The notes under the pieces: generated by a model
Seen by the model: only the letters and a program-made list of their open reading frames with translations
What the model was told of the DNA's origin: nothing
Databases searched by the model: none
Position numbers and translations under genes: made by a program
Source: Spirochaetaceae bacterium
GTDB taxonomy: Bacteria; Spirochaetota; Spirochaetia; SZUA-6; Bin103
Length of the DNA stretch: 64,000 bases
Assembly: GCA_028821475.1 (NCBI GenBank)
Contig: JAPPGB010000073.1
Span: 1-64,000, forward strand
Reading direction: 5' to 3'
Shown: positions 24,236 through 35,000 of the stretch, piece by piece
How positions within the stretch are numbered: the stretch's first letter is position 1
Layout: the number at the start of each line of letters is the position of its first letter

Positions 24236-26387
24236 CCTGCGCCGCTGGGACGGCCATATCAAGGCGCTCCTGGCACTGCTCTACGGCATAGGCATTCCCC
24301 TGCTGTTCTGGAGCTACACCAAGTCCTCGCTCGCGCTCCCCCTGCTGCTCGCCGTGATCGTTCCGCTGTCGTTGCTGCAGGCCGGGCGCGCCCTGGCGCA
24401 GGGCCCGCTGCGCTGGGGGCTGAGCACCCTGGCGATGCTGGTGACGGCGGCGTTCGGGGCGGCGCTGCTGATCGGCATCGTGATCACCCCCTTTTCCGCC
24501 TACAAGCTGTGGTTCGAGGCGATGGCCGACGGTACCGGCACCGGAACCGTCTCCAACCTGTTCACGCTGATGTCGGCGTTCTTCTCCACCGCACTGGCGG
24601 CCACCTTCATCAGTCTCGGCTACGCCTGGCCGCTGCTGATCTCCGGCGCCTTCGTTACCGCCATCGTCGCGGTGATCCTGCAGACCGGGCCGGTCTACCT
24701 GCTCGCCCTGCTCACCGCCCTGGCGTGCGTGTTGTTCCTGCTGCTGCGCGACGGCCCGGCCCGCTACCTGGCGCGGCGCATCGTGTACGGCGGCGGCCTG
24801 TTCGCGGCGGTGCTGCTGGTGGCGACCGTGCTGGCGGGGAGCCGCACCGCGACCGGCAGCCAGGTGATCGACGTTACCCTGCACCCGCAGCTCCGCCAGT
24901 ACGTGTCCAACACGCTGCCGCAGTTTCCCCTGCTGTACGGTATTCCGGGATACGGCTACTCGTTCCAGGAGCGCTCGCTCGGCGGCTCGCCGGTGCTCTC
25001 GCCGCTGCCGATCTTTCGCGTCAGCGCGGACGTCGACGGACCGCTGTACCTGAAGACCGACGTGTTCGATCACTACGACGGCAAGAACTGGAAGACCACG
25101 TTCCGGCCCGAGGACTCCATCCGCGACCAGGGATCGATCATGCTGCGCGGGCGCCCGCGGCGGCGCGATGCGGCGGTCCGGGTGGAATTGCTGATCGAAT
25201 TCTACAACAAGCTGCCCTATACGCTGGACACGTCCGCGTTCCGGTTCGGGCGCGACGTGCCGGTGCTGGAAACCGGCCACTTCCATCGCGGCTTCCAACT
25301 GGTCGAGCCGCTGGTGGCCGGCGACGTACTGTTCGTCGAACGCTCCGCGATCCAGCCGATCCGCCTCACCGAGGAGGAGCGGCGCCGCTACCTGCAGTTG
25401 CCGCGCGGCATGAGCGGGGACCTGCGCGAGGTGGCGGCGGCCTTCGAACAACCCGATGCGACGCCGCACGAGCGCCTCAACGCGATCAACGGGTATCTTT
25501 CCGATACCTGCACCTATTCTCTGAACGTGGACAACCTGCGCCGCTCGGAGAGCTTTCTCGACAAATTCCTGTTCGAGGAAAAGAAGGGCTATTGCGTCCA
25601 CTTCGCCACCGCGTTCGCTACCATCGCGCGCATGAACGGCTTTCCGGCGCGCTACAACGAGGGCTTCCTGATCAATTTTCCCGGCACCGCGAACGAAACC
25701 GAGGTGACCGGGCTGTCCGCCCACAGTTGGCCGGAGGTGTGGATAGACGGCGCCGGCTGGACGCGCTACGAGGCGACGCCGGCGGTGAACCCGAGCCAGT
25801 ACGCCAACTTCTTCGACGAGGAGGAACTCCTGTCGCTGTACGGATTCGACATGGAGATGGACTCGTTCACGCTGCGCCAGGTGCAGTCGATTCTCGGCGA
25901 CCGGGAACTGGACATTGATCTCCTGGAGGGCGACGGGTTGCCGGTGCAACCGTCGATCTGGTCGCCCGTACGCATCGCGGTGGCCGGCGGCGGCGTGCTG
26001 CTGGCGGCGCTGATCGCCTGGCGACTGGTGCGCCGGTTGCGGGGGCCGCTGGTGGCGCGCGAGCTGCGCCCGCTGATGCGCCTGTCGCAGCGCTACGTCA
26101 CCCTGGGGCGCACCCTGGGCGTTCCCGACCCGCGCCGTACCGGCTGGATGGCGTGGCGCGAGGGGTACCATTCACGCAGCGCGAAGCGCGCACCGGCGGC
26201 GCGCCGGCTGGTGGAGCGCTTCACTACGCTGGTGGCGCGCGCGGTGTACGGCGGGCAGCTTGTCAGTGAGCGCGACCTGCGCTTCCTGCGTGCTGTCTAC
26301 TGGCGCCTGTTGCGCTACCGCCTGTTCGGAACGCGGCGCGGCCAGGAGCCGCCGACCGAGCCGGCCACCGATCCTGGGGCAGCGTAG
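24222..26387 (+). CDS. Transglutaminase-like membrane protein (TgpA type)
   Basis: 721 residues. The N-terminal ~205 residues hold about six or seven transmembrane segments. A periplasmic region follows, with the transglutaminase core at ~460-525: GYCVHFATAFATIARMNG contains the catalytic Cys and GLSAHSWPEVWIDGAGW the His. The candidate acidic residue lies in the following WTRYEATP part. One more transmembrane helix is near residue 585 (IAVAGGGVLLAALIAW), with a basic cytoplasmic tail. This is the usual third member of MoxR-DUF58 operons. The role is inferred to concern cell-envelope proteins or peptides; the substrate is unknown. Confidence 0.88.
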   Translation: MRRVDLRRWDGHIKALLALLYGIGIPLLFWSYTKSSLALPLLLAVIVPLSLLQAGRALAQGPLRWGLSTLAMLVTAAFGAALLIGIVITPFSAYKLWFEAMADGTGTGTVSNLFTLMSAFFSTALAATFISLGYAWPLLISGAFVTAIVAVILQTGPVYLLALLTALACVLFLLLRDGPARYLARRIVYGGGLFAAVLLVATVLAGSRTATGSQVIDVTLHPQLRQYVSNTLPQFPLLYGIPGYGYSFQERSLGGSPVLSPLPIFRVSADVDGPLYLKTDVFDHYDGKNWKTTFRPEDSIRDQGSIMLRGRPRRRDAAVRVELLIEFYNKLPYTLDTSAFRFGRDVPVLETGHFHRGFQLVEPLVAGDVLFVERSAIQPIRLTEEERRRYLQLPRGMSGDLREVAAAFEQPDATPHERLNAINGYLSDTCTYSLNVDNLRRSESFLDKFLFEEKKGYCVHFATAFATIARMNGFPARYNEGFLINFPGTANETEVTGLSAHSWPEVWIDGAGWTRYEATPAVNPSQYANFFDEEELLSLYGFDMEMDSFTLRQVQSILGDRELDIDLLEGDGLPVQPSIWSPVRIAVAGGGVLLAALIAWRLVRRLRGPLVARELRPLMRLSQRYVTLGRTLGVPDPRRTGWMAWREGYHSRSAKRAPAARRLVERFTTLVARAVYGGQLVSERDLRFLRAVYWRLLRYRLFGTRRGQEPPTEPATDPGAA

Positions 26388-26450
26388 CTTTCAGCCAACC
26401 CGGCAACGTATCTTTGCGTCAAACACACGGCTCGTCGGCACGCCGCAATG

Positions 26451-26477
26451 CCTGATTGGCCTGATTGGCCTGATTGG
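26451..26477 (+). repeat. Three perfect copies of the 9-bp unit CCTGATTGG
   Basis: In the 215-bp non-coding stretch between the transglutaminase gene and ribA, CCTGATTGG occurs three times head to tail, followed by a partial CC. No other feature is visible in 26388-26602 except the ribA SD. Such short arrays expand by slippage; a regulatory role is not shown. Confidence 0.75.
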
Positions 26478-26602
26478 CCCGCACGTCAGAGGACAGGAGT
26501 TCAGCAGCAATGTACGACCCGGCGCTTGCCCGGAAGTTGGCCCACGAAGGGCCGCGCAGTGTCCGGAACGCACGACGGTAGGTGGCACGGAGTGGAGACA
26601 CC

Positions 26603-27253
26603 GTGAGCGACCACCGGACGTCGGCGCAGCGTCCCAAGACCGCACCGGGAACTGCCGGTGGCAGCGCGGGCCACGTGCGGCGCGTGGCTCATGCCGCGTT
26701 TCCCACCCTGTTCGGCGATTTCACGTTGATCGGTTTCGAAGACAGCGAGGGCGGCACCGAGTTGACCGCGGTGGTGCGCGGACAGGTGCGCGACGCGCAC
26801 GACTGCCCGGTGAGGGTGCACTCGGAGTGCCACACCGGCGACATCTTCGGCTCGCTGCGCTGCGATTGCCGCGAACAGTTGGAGGAGTCGCTGCGCTACA
26901 TCGCGGCGCGCGACCGCGGTGCGGTGATCTACCTGCGCCAGGAGGGACGCGGCATCGGCCTGCTCAACAAGATCCGCGCCTACGAGCTGCAGGACCAGGG
27001 GCTCGACAGTGTCGACGCCAACGAACGGCTCGGCTTTCCCGCCGACGCCCGCGACTACCGGACCGCGGCGCGCATTATCGAGCTGCTCGGCATCGTCTCC
27101 GTGCGGCTGCTGACCAACAACCCCGCCAAGATCGCCGGGCTTGAGCAGGAGGGCATCACTATCACCGCACGCGTGCCGGTAGTGGTGCCGGCCAACCGGT
27201 TCAACGAGCGCTACCTGGCCACCAAGCGCACCCGCTTCAACCACCTGCTCTAG
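26603..27253 (+). CDS. ribA: RibA, GTP cyclohydrolase II
   Basis: 216 residues from the GTG at 26603, preceded by GGAG at 5 bp; a GTG at 26582 would add seven residues. First step of riboflavin synthesis from GTP. Zn ligands are in HSECHTGDIFGSLRCDC, the catalytic region in IYLRQEGRGIGLLNKIRAY, and the GTP-binding block in TNNPAKIAGLEQEGI. It is a stand-alone RibA, not the RibBA fusion, and no other rib gene is in the window. Confidence 0.93.
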   Translation: MSDHRTSAQRPKTAPGTAGGSAGHVRRVAHAAFPTLFGDFTLIGFEDSEGGTELTAVVRGQVRDAHDCPVRVHSECHTGDIFGSLRCDCREQLEESLRYIAARDRGAVIYLRQEGRGIGLLNKIRAYELQDQGLDSVDANERLGFPADARDYRTAARIIELLGIVSVRLLTNNPAKIAGLEQEGITITARVPVVVPANRFNERYLATKRTRFNHLL

Positions 27254-27504
27254 CATCCCGTGGCGAGACCCGGCCGCATTGAATGCCGCGCTGCATCCCG
27301 GCTCGCCGCGTTGCTCATCGCTCACCTGCGTCTGATATGCTCGTTCGTCGCGCCTTGCCTGCTCGGCGCCTCGCCGCTCCGGTGCGATGCCCGGTTCCTA
27401 CGCGGGCGGCTGGCCGTACCCGTGTGCCGGCGCCGTACGGCAGTCACCGCCGCCCGCCGCGCGCTTGATCGCCGGGGCACGTCGGACGGCGTGGCCGCCG
27501 CGGC

Positions 27505-28245
27505 ATGCTGAACCTCGCCCGGCGGCACGCCATCGAGTCGGCGTACGACGCGGCCGCCCACCGCGCCGGTTGGCTGCTGCTGGCGACCGCGGCCGCCACC
27601 GCCGTGGCCGTGGTCGCGCGGGTATCCGCGGGCGCCGACCTGCCCACGCTGGCCGACTCGCTGGCGGCCATTGCGCGGCGGCGCGGGCTCTACGGCGCCG
27701 GCGGCGCGGCGCGGCTGGTGTCCGGCATCACGCTGTTTGCCGGCGCCTGGTACCTGTGGCACACGCGCTTCATGCGCCGCCGCCTGGGCACGCTGCTGGT
27801 ACCCGTGTTGCTGGCCGTTTCGGGTCTGTTCACCGCGGTCTCCGGCGCGTCCGCCGCGGCCCTGGCGCTGATCGCGCCGGCGCCGGCGGCGGCGGCCGAG
27901 GTGGCTGCGCAGGGAGGCGCGGTGGCGATGGTAGCCGAACTGCGCTGGATCGGCGGCCGGCTCGGGTTCACGCTGGCCGGCCTGGCCCTGCTCGCGAACG
28001 CCGCTCGACAGTGGCGCCGCGGCGGCACGCTGCGCCGGCTGGCGCCCGCCACCGCATTGGTCGGTGCGGCCATGCAGTTGATCTGGGTGGACGCCGCCAC
28101 CGTGTTGCACCGCTTCACCGGGCCGCTGTTCATGGTGTGGCTGGCGCTGATCGGCTTCATGCTGGCGAGCGGACGCGTGGGCCGCCGCATCGCCGGCTCA
28201 ACCGCGCGCCGCCGCCGGCCTGCGCGCGTGCGCCGCACCGGCTGA
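27505..28245 (+). CDS. Integral membrane protein of unknown function
   Basis: 246 residues with about six hydrophobic spans: WLLLATAAATAVAVVA, LVSGITLFAGAWYLW, LGTLLVPVLLAVSGLF, LGFTLAGLALLANA, ATALVGAAMQLIWV and PLFMVWLALIGFMLAS. The C-terminus is Arg-rich. No catalytic motif was recognised. No clear SD precedes the ATG; the 27254-27504 stretch upstream has no gene that can be supported. A four- to six-helix DUF family is likely, but the family was not identified. Confidence 0.6.
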   Translation: MLNLARRHAIESAYDAAAHRAGWLLLATAAATAVAVVARVSAGADLPTLADSLAAIARRRGLYGAGGAARLVSGITLFAGAWYLWHTRFMRRRLGTLLVPVLLAVSGLFTAVSGASAAALALIAPAPAAAAEVAAQGGAVAMVAELRWIGGRLGFTLAGLALLANAARQWRRGGTLRRLAPATALVGAAMQLIWVDAATVLHRFTGPLFMVWLALIGFMLASGRVGRRIAGSTARRRRPARVRRTG

Positions 28246-28476
28246 CCGAGAAGCGCCGACCACGCCCACAACCGCCCACAACTGCCGGCCCTGGACGACG
28301 GCGGCCACGAGCGACTCCCGCGGACGCTTGCGTGCCCGGGGCCGTCGCCGCACGGTCGCGGATCAGAATACATAACTACCTGTATTATATAGATTTGGGC
28401 ATAGTCTCCGATTGCGGTACGGTTGCTAACAGTGGCGTGTGGTGATAAGCTAAGTGGCAATGAACGAGGGGCGAGC

Positions 28477-28719
28477 ATGACACCACAGTGGACTACCGCA
28501 GCGTGTGCTTTGGTCGCTGTCGCGATCACACTGATCGGGATTCTGGTAAACCCTTTCAAGAAGCTCGACGGCAAACTCGACGATCTTGACGAACGCACAA
28601 AACGGTTGGAAACCAACCAGAGGGCCATACTCGGGGCGGTCCGCTCCATTGCCCCTGACTCTGCCGTAACGATTTTGGACAGCGTGGTGAGTTCGCGTCG
28701 CACGGGCCGGGAGGGATGA
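28477..28719 (+). CDS. Small single-span membrane protein with a coiled-coil stretch
   Basis: 80 residues from the ATG at 28477 behind GAGGGG. One N-terminal transmembrane helix (ACALVAVAITLIGILV), then a charged heptad-like stretch (KKLDGKLDDLDERTKRLETN) likely to be a coiled coil. The last three bases overlap the start of the next gene (ATGATG/TGA), so the pair is co-translated. An AT-rich tract upstream (about 28365-28400), unusual for this genome, may contain the promoter. Function unknown. Confidence 0.6.
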   Translation: MTPQWTTAACALVAVAITLIGILVNPFKKLDGKLDDLDERTKRLETNQRAILGAVRSIAPDSAVTILDSVVSSRRTGREG

Positions 28720-29012
28720 TGCAACCACTTGATCCCGAGTCCAGGCTAACCGAGGAGGCGATAGAACGCCTCAAGCATCACCTGGTGGATCGCAAGATCA
28801 CGAGGTGTTGTGCGGACCCTCGGCTTGCGCCGGTTTCGGAAATGTTCTCCTGGCCGGTGGCCAAGCGACACGGGGAGTCGATGACCACGAGTCTGGCCGA
28901 AGGAACGCCGGTGATGGCTGTCGCCTGCACGTCATGCGGCCAAGTGAAGACCTTCATGGTGCAACTCGTATTCCCGGATGGCGAAGGCGAGCAGCATCCT
29001 CGCAGATCCTGA
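28716..29012 (+). CDS. Small hypothetical protein with a CxxC pair
   Basis: 98 residues; ATG at 28716 or 28719. It contains CC at about residue 31 (ITRCCADPRLAPV) and a CTSCGQVKTFMV segment near residue 71, which together could bind a metal in the manner of a small zinc ribbon. The order CC...CxxC, together with the coupled membrane protein upstream, is all that can be used for assignment; no family was recognised. Its GC content is lower than that of its neighbours. Confidence 0.55.
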   Translation: MMQPLDPESRLTEEAIERLKHHLVDRKITRCCADPRLAPVSEMFSWPVAKRHGESMTTSLAEGTPVMAVACTSCGQVKTFMVQLVFPDGEGEQHPRRS

Positions 29013-29054
29013 TCCGGCCGTCGCGACGGGCTTGTTGAAGCCGCCGTCTCCAGG

Positions 29055-31244
29055 CTAGCCGGAGCCGCGCCCGGTTCCCGGCGCGATGGCCGCGAGCTGG
29101 CGGGCGAGATCGGCCGCCGTACTCACCGGCAGGTCGCAGGTGAAGTCGCGGCACACGTAAGCGCGGGCGCCGCGGCCGGCCGCGGCCATGGCGGCGACGG
29201 CCGGGTGGCGCCGCTGCCACCAGGCCGCCGCCGCGGGCTGCAGGTGCACCACCACCGCGTCCGGCAGGTAATGGCGTGCCAGTTGGCGGCGCAGCGGCGC
29301 GGTCTGCTCCCAGTCGCCGGCGAGCACCACCTCCACCGGCGGATGGCCGGCCAGGTCGGCGGCCACCGCGAGCAGCGGAGCCGCGGTAGGTTGGGCGGCG
29401 GCGGTCGCGGCAACCGCAGCCAGGGCGCGCCGGGCGGCCTGCTCCCAGTCGCGGTTGCCGAGCAGGCGGCCGAGGCGCAGCAGGCCCAGGATCGCGGCGG
29501 CCGGTCCGGACGGCTCGGCGGAGTCGTACAGCTCACTGGTGCGCATGATCAGGTCACTCTGGCCGCCGGGGGTGTCGTACAGCGCGCCGTTCGGCGCAGC
29601 GAACTGCGCCATGATCGCGTCGGCGAGCTCGCCGGCCCACTCCAGTGTCCACAATTCACCGCAGCTCTGGTACAGCTCGACCAGGCCACCGACCAGGAAC
29701 GCGTAGTCGGCCAGCCCGGCCGCGTGCCGCGCCTCGCCCGCCCGGTAGCGGCGCAGCAGCCGCCCGTCGCGCATCAGTTCGCGGCGCGCGAAGCCGGCGG
29801 CAGCGGCAGCGGCAGCGACGAAATCGGACCGCCCGAGCACGCGCCCTGCCACGGCCAGCGCCTCGATCGCGAGCCCGTTCCACGCCGCGATCACCTTGTC
29901 ATCCAGCAGCGGCCGGGCGCGCCGGTCGCGCGCCGCCAACAACGCGTCCCGCCACTGCCCCGGCAGCGGACCCTCGCCGCGCGCCCGATACAGGACGTTG
30001 CCGCTGCCGAACTCGCCCTGCGGATCGGAGATCGTGTTGCCGCGCGCGGTCAGTCCGTAGGCCGCGATCATCTCGCCGGCCTCGGCGGCGGCAGCGCCGC
30101 CGGCCGCGGCGAACGCGGCGCGCACCTCGTCGATGCGCCACAGGTAGAACGCGCCTTCCACCTTGTCCTCGGGCTGCTGCGGGTCGCGCGCCGAGTCGGC
30201 GTCCTCGGCGGAATAGAAGCCGCCCTCCGGCGCCTGCAGGTCGTGCAGCAGGTAGTCGAGGGTGGCGGCCGCGACGGCGGCGCAGGAAGGGTCGCCGGTG
30301 ACCTGGTGGGCCGTGGCGTAGGCGGCGGCGAGCTGCGCCTGGTCGTAGAGCATCTTCTCGAAGTGCGGCACGCGCCAGTAGCGGTCCACGCTGTAGCGGT
30401 GGAAGCCGCCGCCGAGGTGGTCGTACATGCCGCCGCGCGCCATCGCGTGCAGCGTCTCCCGTGCCATCTCCAGGGCCTGCTCGCTGCCGGAGCGGCGATA
30501 GTGGTGAAACAGCGCCGTGAACACCGCCGGGCGCGGGAACTTCGGCGCCGAGCCGAAGCCCCCGTAACGGGCGTCGAACGACTCCGCCAGCCCGTCGGTG
30601 ACGGCCGCCAGCAACGCGGACGGCGCCGCCTCCGGGGCCGGCCCCGGCATCGCCGCGGTCCCGCCGGCCACCTGGCGCACCGCGGTGGTGATGCGCGCGG
30701 CGGTGGCTTCCACCTCGGCGCGCCGCTCGCGCCAGCGCCCGGCCAGGAACAACAGCACCTCCCGGAACGCCGGCCGGCCGTACACCGGCCGCGGCGGGAA
30801 GTAGGTGCCGGCGTAGAACGGCTGCCGCTGCGGGGTCAGGAACACCGACATCGGCCAGCCGCCGGAGCCGGTGACCGCCTGCACCACGCTCATGTAGATG
30901 CGGTCCACGTCGGGCCGCTCCTCGCGGTCGATCTTGACGTTGATGAAGTGCTCGTTCAGCACGGCGGCGGTTGCCTCGTCCTCGAACGACTCGTGCTCCA
31001 TCACGTGGCACCAGTGGCAGGTCGAATAGCCGATCGACACGAACACCGGCTTGTCGGCGGCCGCCGCCGCGGCGAACGCCTCGTCACCCCACGGATACCA
31101 GTCGACCGGGTTGTAGGCGTGCTGCAGCAGGTAGGGGCTGCCCTCGTCGATCAGGCGGTTGGGCGTGCCGCCGGCGGCACGGCGGCGGGCAATGAGCGCT
31201 TCGGCACGGTTCGCGGAAGAGGCGGCGGCGGAATTCTCGGCCAT
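29055..31244 (-). CDS. DUF255 / YyaL-type thioredoxin-fold protein
   Basis: 729 residues from the ATG at 31244 (AAGGTGG upstream); longer in-frame extensions have no SD. The N-terminal thioredoxin-like domain shows [20 protein letters not shown], the CxxC-type [16 protein letters not shown], and [17 protein letters not shown] long alpha/alpha barrel follows, with [22 protein letters not shown] and [12 protein letters not shown]. The family (SSP411/spermatogenesis-associated protein 20) is widespread but its enzymatic role is not settled. It stands alone on the minus strand. The 31245-31459 spacer contains nothing recognised. Confidence 0.88.
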   Translation of the reverse strand: MAENSAAASSANRAEALIARRRAAGGTPNRLIDEGSPYLLQHAYNPVDWYPWGDEAFAAAAAADKPVFVSIGYSTCHWCHVMEHESFEDEATAAVLNEHFINVKIDREERPDVDRIYMSVVQAVTGSGGWPMSVFLTPQRQPFYAGTYFPPRPVYGRPAFREVLLFLAGRWRERRAEVEATAARITTAVRQVAGGTAAMPGPAPEAAPSALLAAVTDGLAESFDARYGGFGSAPKFPRPAVFTALFHHYRRSGSEQALEMARETLHAMARGGMYDHLGGGFHRYSVDRYWRVPHFEKMLYDQAQLAAAYATAHQVTGDPSCAAVAAATLDYLLHDLQAPEGGFYSAEDADSARDPQQPEDKVEGAFYLWRIDEVRAAFAAAGGAAAAEAGEMIAAYGLTARGNTISDPQGEFGSGNVLYRARGEGPLPGQWRDALLAARDRRARPLLDDKVIAAWNGLAIEALAVAGRVLGRSDFVAAAAAAAGFARRELMRDGRLLRRYRAGEARHAAGLADYAFLVGGLVELYQSCGELWTLEWAGELADAIMAQFAAPNGALYDTPGGQSDLIMRTSELYDSAEPSGPAAAILGLLRLGRLLGNRDWEQAARRALAAVAATAAAQPTAAPLLAVAADLAGHPPVEVVLAGDWEQTAPLRRQLARHYLPDAVVVHLQPAAAAWWQRRHPAVAAMAAAGRGARAYVCRDFTCDLPVSTAADLARQLAAIAPGTGRGSG

Positions 31245-31459
31245 GGCGCGCCACCTTACCAGGAGCGGACGCCGGTACCCAACACCCTGATGCGGACGCC
31301 TGGAACTGCCCGCTGCAACCTGTTGCGGCAAGGATGGCGCCCCGGAATCGACCGGCTCGATAGCGTCCCCGGTGCGTCACGGGAAGGTCATGCGGCCAAT
31401 GCCGGCGCCGCCAAGCAGCTCGATGCCGCGAGCGGGCGGAATGCTCACCGCAGCGGCTC

Positions 31460-32074
31460 TCACCGGAGCGGTTTTCGCAGCAGCGCCAACAACTCGCCGG
31501 CATCGAGGCGACCAGGTGCATCGCCGGCCGCGAGGAGGCGTTCGGCCAGATCGCGCTTGTGCCGGTGAAGATCGACGATCTGCTCCTCGATGGTTCCGTT
31601 CGTGACCAGACGGTAAATCGTTACCGAACGCGTCTGACCAATGCGGTGGGCGCGGTCCGAAGCCTGGTCCTCGACCGCCGGGTTCCACCACGGGTCCAGG
31701 TGAATCACATAGTCCGCGGCGGTAAGGTTCAGTCCGACGCCGCCGGCTCCCAGCGAAATCAGGAACACCGCTCCCTGACCGGCCTGGAATGCCGCGACCC
31801 GGTCGCGCCGCGCCGCGTGCGTGGTGCTGCCGTCGAGGTACTGGTACGTCACTGCCTGTTGCTTCAGGTATGCCTCGACCAGCTTCAGGTGGTCTACGAA
31901 CTGAGAGAACACCAACACTCGGTGGTCGCCCGCCAGCAGGTCGGCGAGGGTATCTGCAAACATGGCCAGCTTGGAGCTGGGAGGTGCCGCGCCCGCGTGC
32001 ACCAGGGCCGGGTTGCAACACGCCCGCCGGAGTCGCATCAGGTGGGCGAGGATCCGCAGCCGGCGGTCGGCCAC
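31460..32074 (-). CDS. SNF2-type helicase, C-terminal helicase domain (second half of a frameshifted gene)
   Basis: 204 residues from a GTG that is unlikely to be a real start. This is the continuation, in another frame, of the gene at 32038-35598. It contains RRACCNPALVHAG, VLVFSQFVDHLKLVEAYL, YLDGSTTHAARRDRVAAF, ISLGAGGVGLNLTAADYVIH and the motif VI region DQASDRAHRIGQTRSVTIYR of SNF2/RapA-like ATPases. On its own it lacks Walker A and B and cannot be an active motor. See the upstream half for the break point. Confidence 0.85.
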   Translation of the reverse strand: MADRRLRILAHLMRLRRACCNPALVHAGAAPPSSKLAMFADTLADLLAGDHRVLVFSQFVDHLKLVEAYLKQQAVTYQYLDGSTTHAARRDRVAAFQAGQGAVFLISLGAGGVGLNLTAADYVIHLDPWWNPAVEDQASDRAHRIGQTRSVTIYRLVTNGTIEEQIVDLHRHKRDLAERLLAAGDAPGRLDAGELLALLRKPLR

Positions 32075-35000
32075 CGGCCGGACATCGACTCCAGATCTTC
32101 AACCGCGCGCAGGCGCAGCGCCTCGTAGAATGCCGCTTCGTCAGGTGACATCTCCACGTGCAGGGTGATTTCCGTGCGTGGTGGCAGGTCATGCAGCACG
32201 TCGGTCTTCAAGCGGCGGAGGATGAACGGTGCCACCAGCCGCCGCAGTCGCTCGCGAGCCGCGGTATCGGCATGCTGCTCGATGGGCATGGCGAAAACGC
32301 GCCGGAAGTGTTGCGGAGATCTCAGCATGCCGGGGTTCAGGAAACTGAACAGCGAGTGCAGATCAGTGAGATTATTCTGGATCGGCGTGCCGGTGGTGAC
32401 CATGCGAAACTGCGCATTGAGACTGCGGGCGGCGCGCGCACGCTTGGTGTTGGGGTTCTTGATCGCCTGCGCCTCGTCGAGCACCACGCTGTTCCAGGTG
32501 ACCGCCCGCAGCCGTTCCACGTCGATATGCAGTAGCGCGTAGGTGGTGATCACCAGGTCGAACGGACCGGGCGCACCAAGCAGACGTGCACGCGTCGTGC
32601 CCGCGCCGGCATAGACTGCCACGTTGAGCCGTGGCGCGAAGCGGCGCGCTTCGGCGACCCAGTTGGCCACCACCGAGGTCGGCGCCACCACCAACGCCGG
32701 CCCCGCCGGAGCGCGGTCAAGCAGGAGGGCCAGCGCCTGAATGGTCTTGCCGAGGCCCATGTCATCAGCCAGACAGGCGCCGGCTCCCCAGCGGCTCAAG
32801 CGCGCCAACCAGCGGAACCCGTCCAGTTGATAGGAACGCAGCCTGCCCCGCAGGGCGGCCGGCACTTCAGGATCGAACTCCTGAGCATCCCGCAGCCGCT
32901 GCTGAAGCACCGCCCACTGCGTGTCGGCTTCAAGCTGGGTCTCCGCTACGAACTCGCTCAGCGAGAGCGCGGCGAGGGTGTGCAGGCGTATCTCGCCATG
33001 TTCCGCCGGCGACGACAGACCGCGCAGATCGTCCAACTGCCGCCGGAAGGAATCCGTCAGCGCGAGGAACTCGCCGCCGGTGAGTTCCAGGAATCGAGCA
33101 CCCGGTTGCTCGTCGAGCAACGTAAACAACTGCTTCAGGTCCAGGGTACGCCGGGGGTCGATCGGCAGTTCGCCGCTGGCGCGCAGCCACTCCGCGCTCG
33201 ACTTGATGCGCAGTTTCAGTTGCGCCGCATCGCCGCGCACGATCCGGTACGGTTGCCCGTGCGGCCAGAGACAGCGTGCTTTGGCCGCCGCAAGCTGCTC
33301 CAGAAGCTCGAGGGCATGGGCCGCGTCGGGCAACTGCACCGACCACGGATCGCGCTCAATCCCGGCAAGTCGCGGGCAGGCCGCGGCCAGTTCCGCAACT
33401 GCCGCCCGCTCTGCCTGCAGGTCACGCCGCACCTGCAGCGCCTCGCCATTGCGGTAACCGAACACCAGTTTGCCACCGCTGCCAGGATCGAAGTAGAGTT
33501 CGGACTCGGGCAACGGCTCCACCACCAGCGTCGCGGCAAGGCCGGCCGCGTACGGCACCAGCCTGACGCTTGGTTCGGCGTGCCCTTCCACGAGGCGCCC
33601 CACCGGCGCCACTCCCGGCAGGTCGTCGCCGCGCAGCCGCACTATCGACACCAACCCTGCCGCCGCCTGCAACACGCGCGCCGCGGCCGTGGTGGGCAGC
33701 AGCAAGCCGTCGAGCGGAAAAATCTGCCGCAGGCGCTGCTGCTGCCTGGTGGCCTCCATCACCTCGCACCGCCGGTCGGCGGCCATGCGGGAGTGGTAGC
33801 GGTCGCCATCCCAGTCTGCCGGCAGCAGGCGCAGGTGCACCGTACCGCCCCGCCGGTCGATGACCAGCTCCGGCGCAATACGCACCACTTCGACTGTGTC
33901 TCCCGCGGTATTGAAGACGCGCGGATGTCCGGTCAGCGCGAACAGCACCGCATGGGTCGATCGGTGCATCTGCCAAGCGTCGGCGTACTTGTCGATTGCG
34001 GCCGCGGCCGCGCGGTCCTGTGGCAACAGGTCGGCAGCGGCGATCGCGTGTTCGACGATCCACTCCGCCGAGCGCGCCTCGCCCTTGGTCCACCTGCCGC
34101 CGCGGGCGAGGTGCTGCTGGTAGGCGGCAACCTCGACGTGACCGAAGCGCCGCCGCAATTTCCAGGCCAGCCGGCGCCGCCGTTCGTCCGAGCCGCGCTC
34201 ACCGTCGGCGCCCGCCTGGCGCCGCGTCTCGAACGAGAAATGCTCCAGCGCCTTGAGCGGTGGCTCCCAGGCGGGGACCTTTGGAAGCACGCCGGCGAGG
34301 GTCCTGGTGCCGAGTCGGGAATGTATGCTGGCCGCCTGTTTCGCGGCGGCGGCGCGCGACCGGCCGCCATGCGGATACAGACACGCCTGCGGATCGGCGA
34401 TCACCGTCAGGCACTCCGCCAGAGCCCAAAGCACCCGGTCCGCTGCCAGACGCTCCACGTATCCATGGAATGCTTCGCTACTGTGCACGGGAAGGAATCG
34501 CGGGGGTCCGGTCGCCGGCCAGCAGCCCGCCAGCCCCAGGAGCAGCAGGTTGAATCCCCGTGGATAGGAACTGTGCGTCCAGAAGGGCTGGATCCCGCCG
34601 ACGCGGAGCGCGGCGGCATACATGGCTACCTGTGCGGTTGTTGCTGCCAGGCCGCGACGCGGCAGCTCGAGGAAGGCTTTGAACAGGTTCCGATCTTCCG
34701 GGGCATCACGTTGTACGAGGGCCAGCAGAGAGAGCGCGAGCGGCGCCGACAGCGCCACCCCGGCGGCTCGCCGCGGGCTCTCGACGCGCGCGGCGTGGTG
34801 GCTCTGGAGGCAGCGCCGCGCGGTGTCACAATCACCGCGCACCAGGGCAATGAGGGCCTGTATCGCCTTCTGGTCGGAGCGTACCGCCGGCGTGTCGCTA
34901 CGCTCCGCCGGCAGCGCGTCGAACACCTTGACTGCGTCATCCATGCGTCCCTGCAACACGCGGACGAAGGCGATGTCCGACGCCAGCGCCGCGAAATTCG

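Noticed and set aside
32074-32095. Programmed ribosomal frameshift in the helicase gene
   Set aside because: No slippery heptamer or poly-base run is visible; a single-base loss is simpler.
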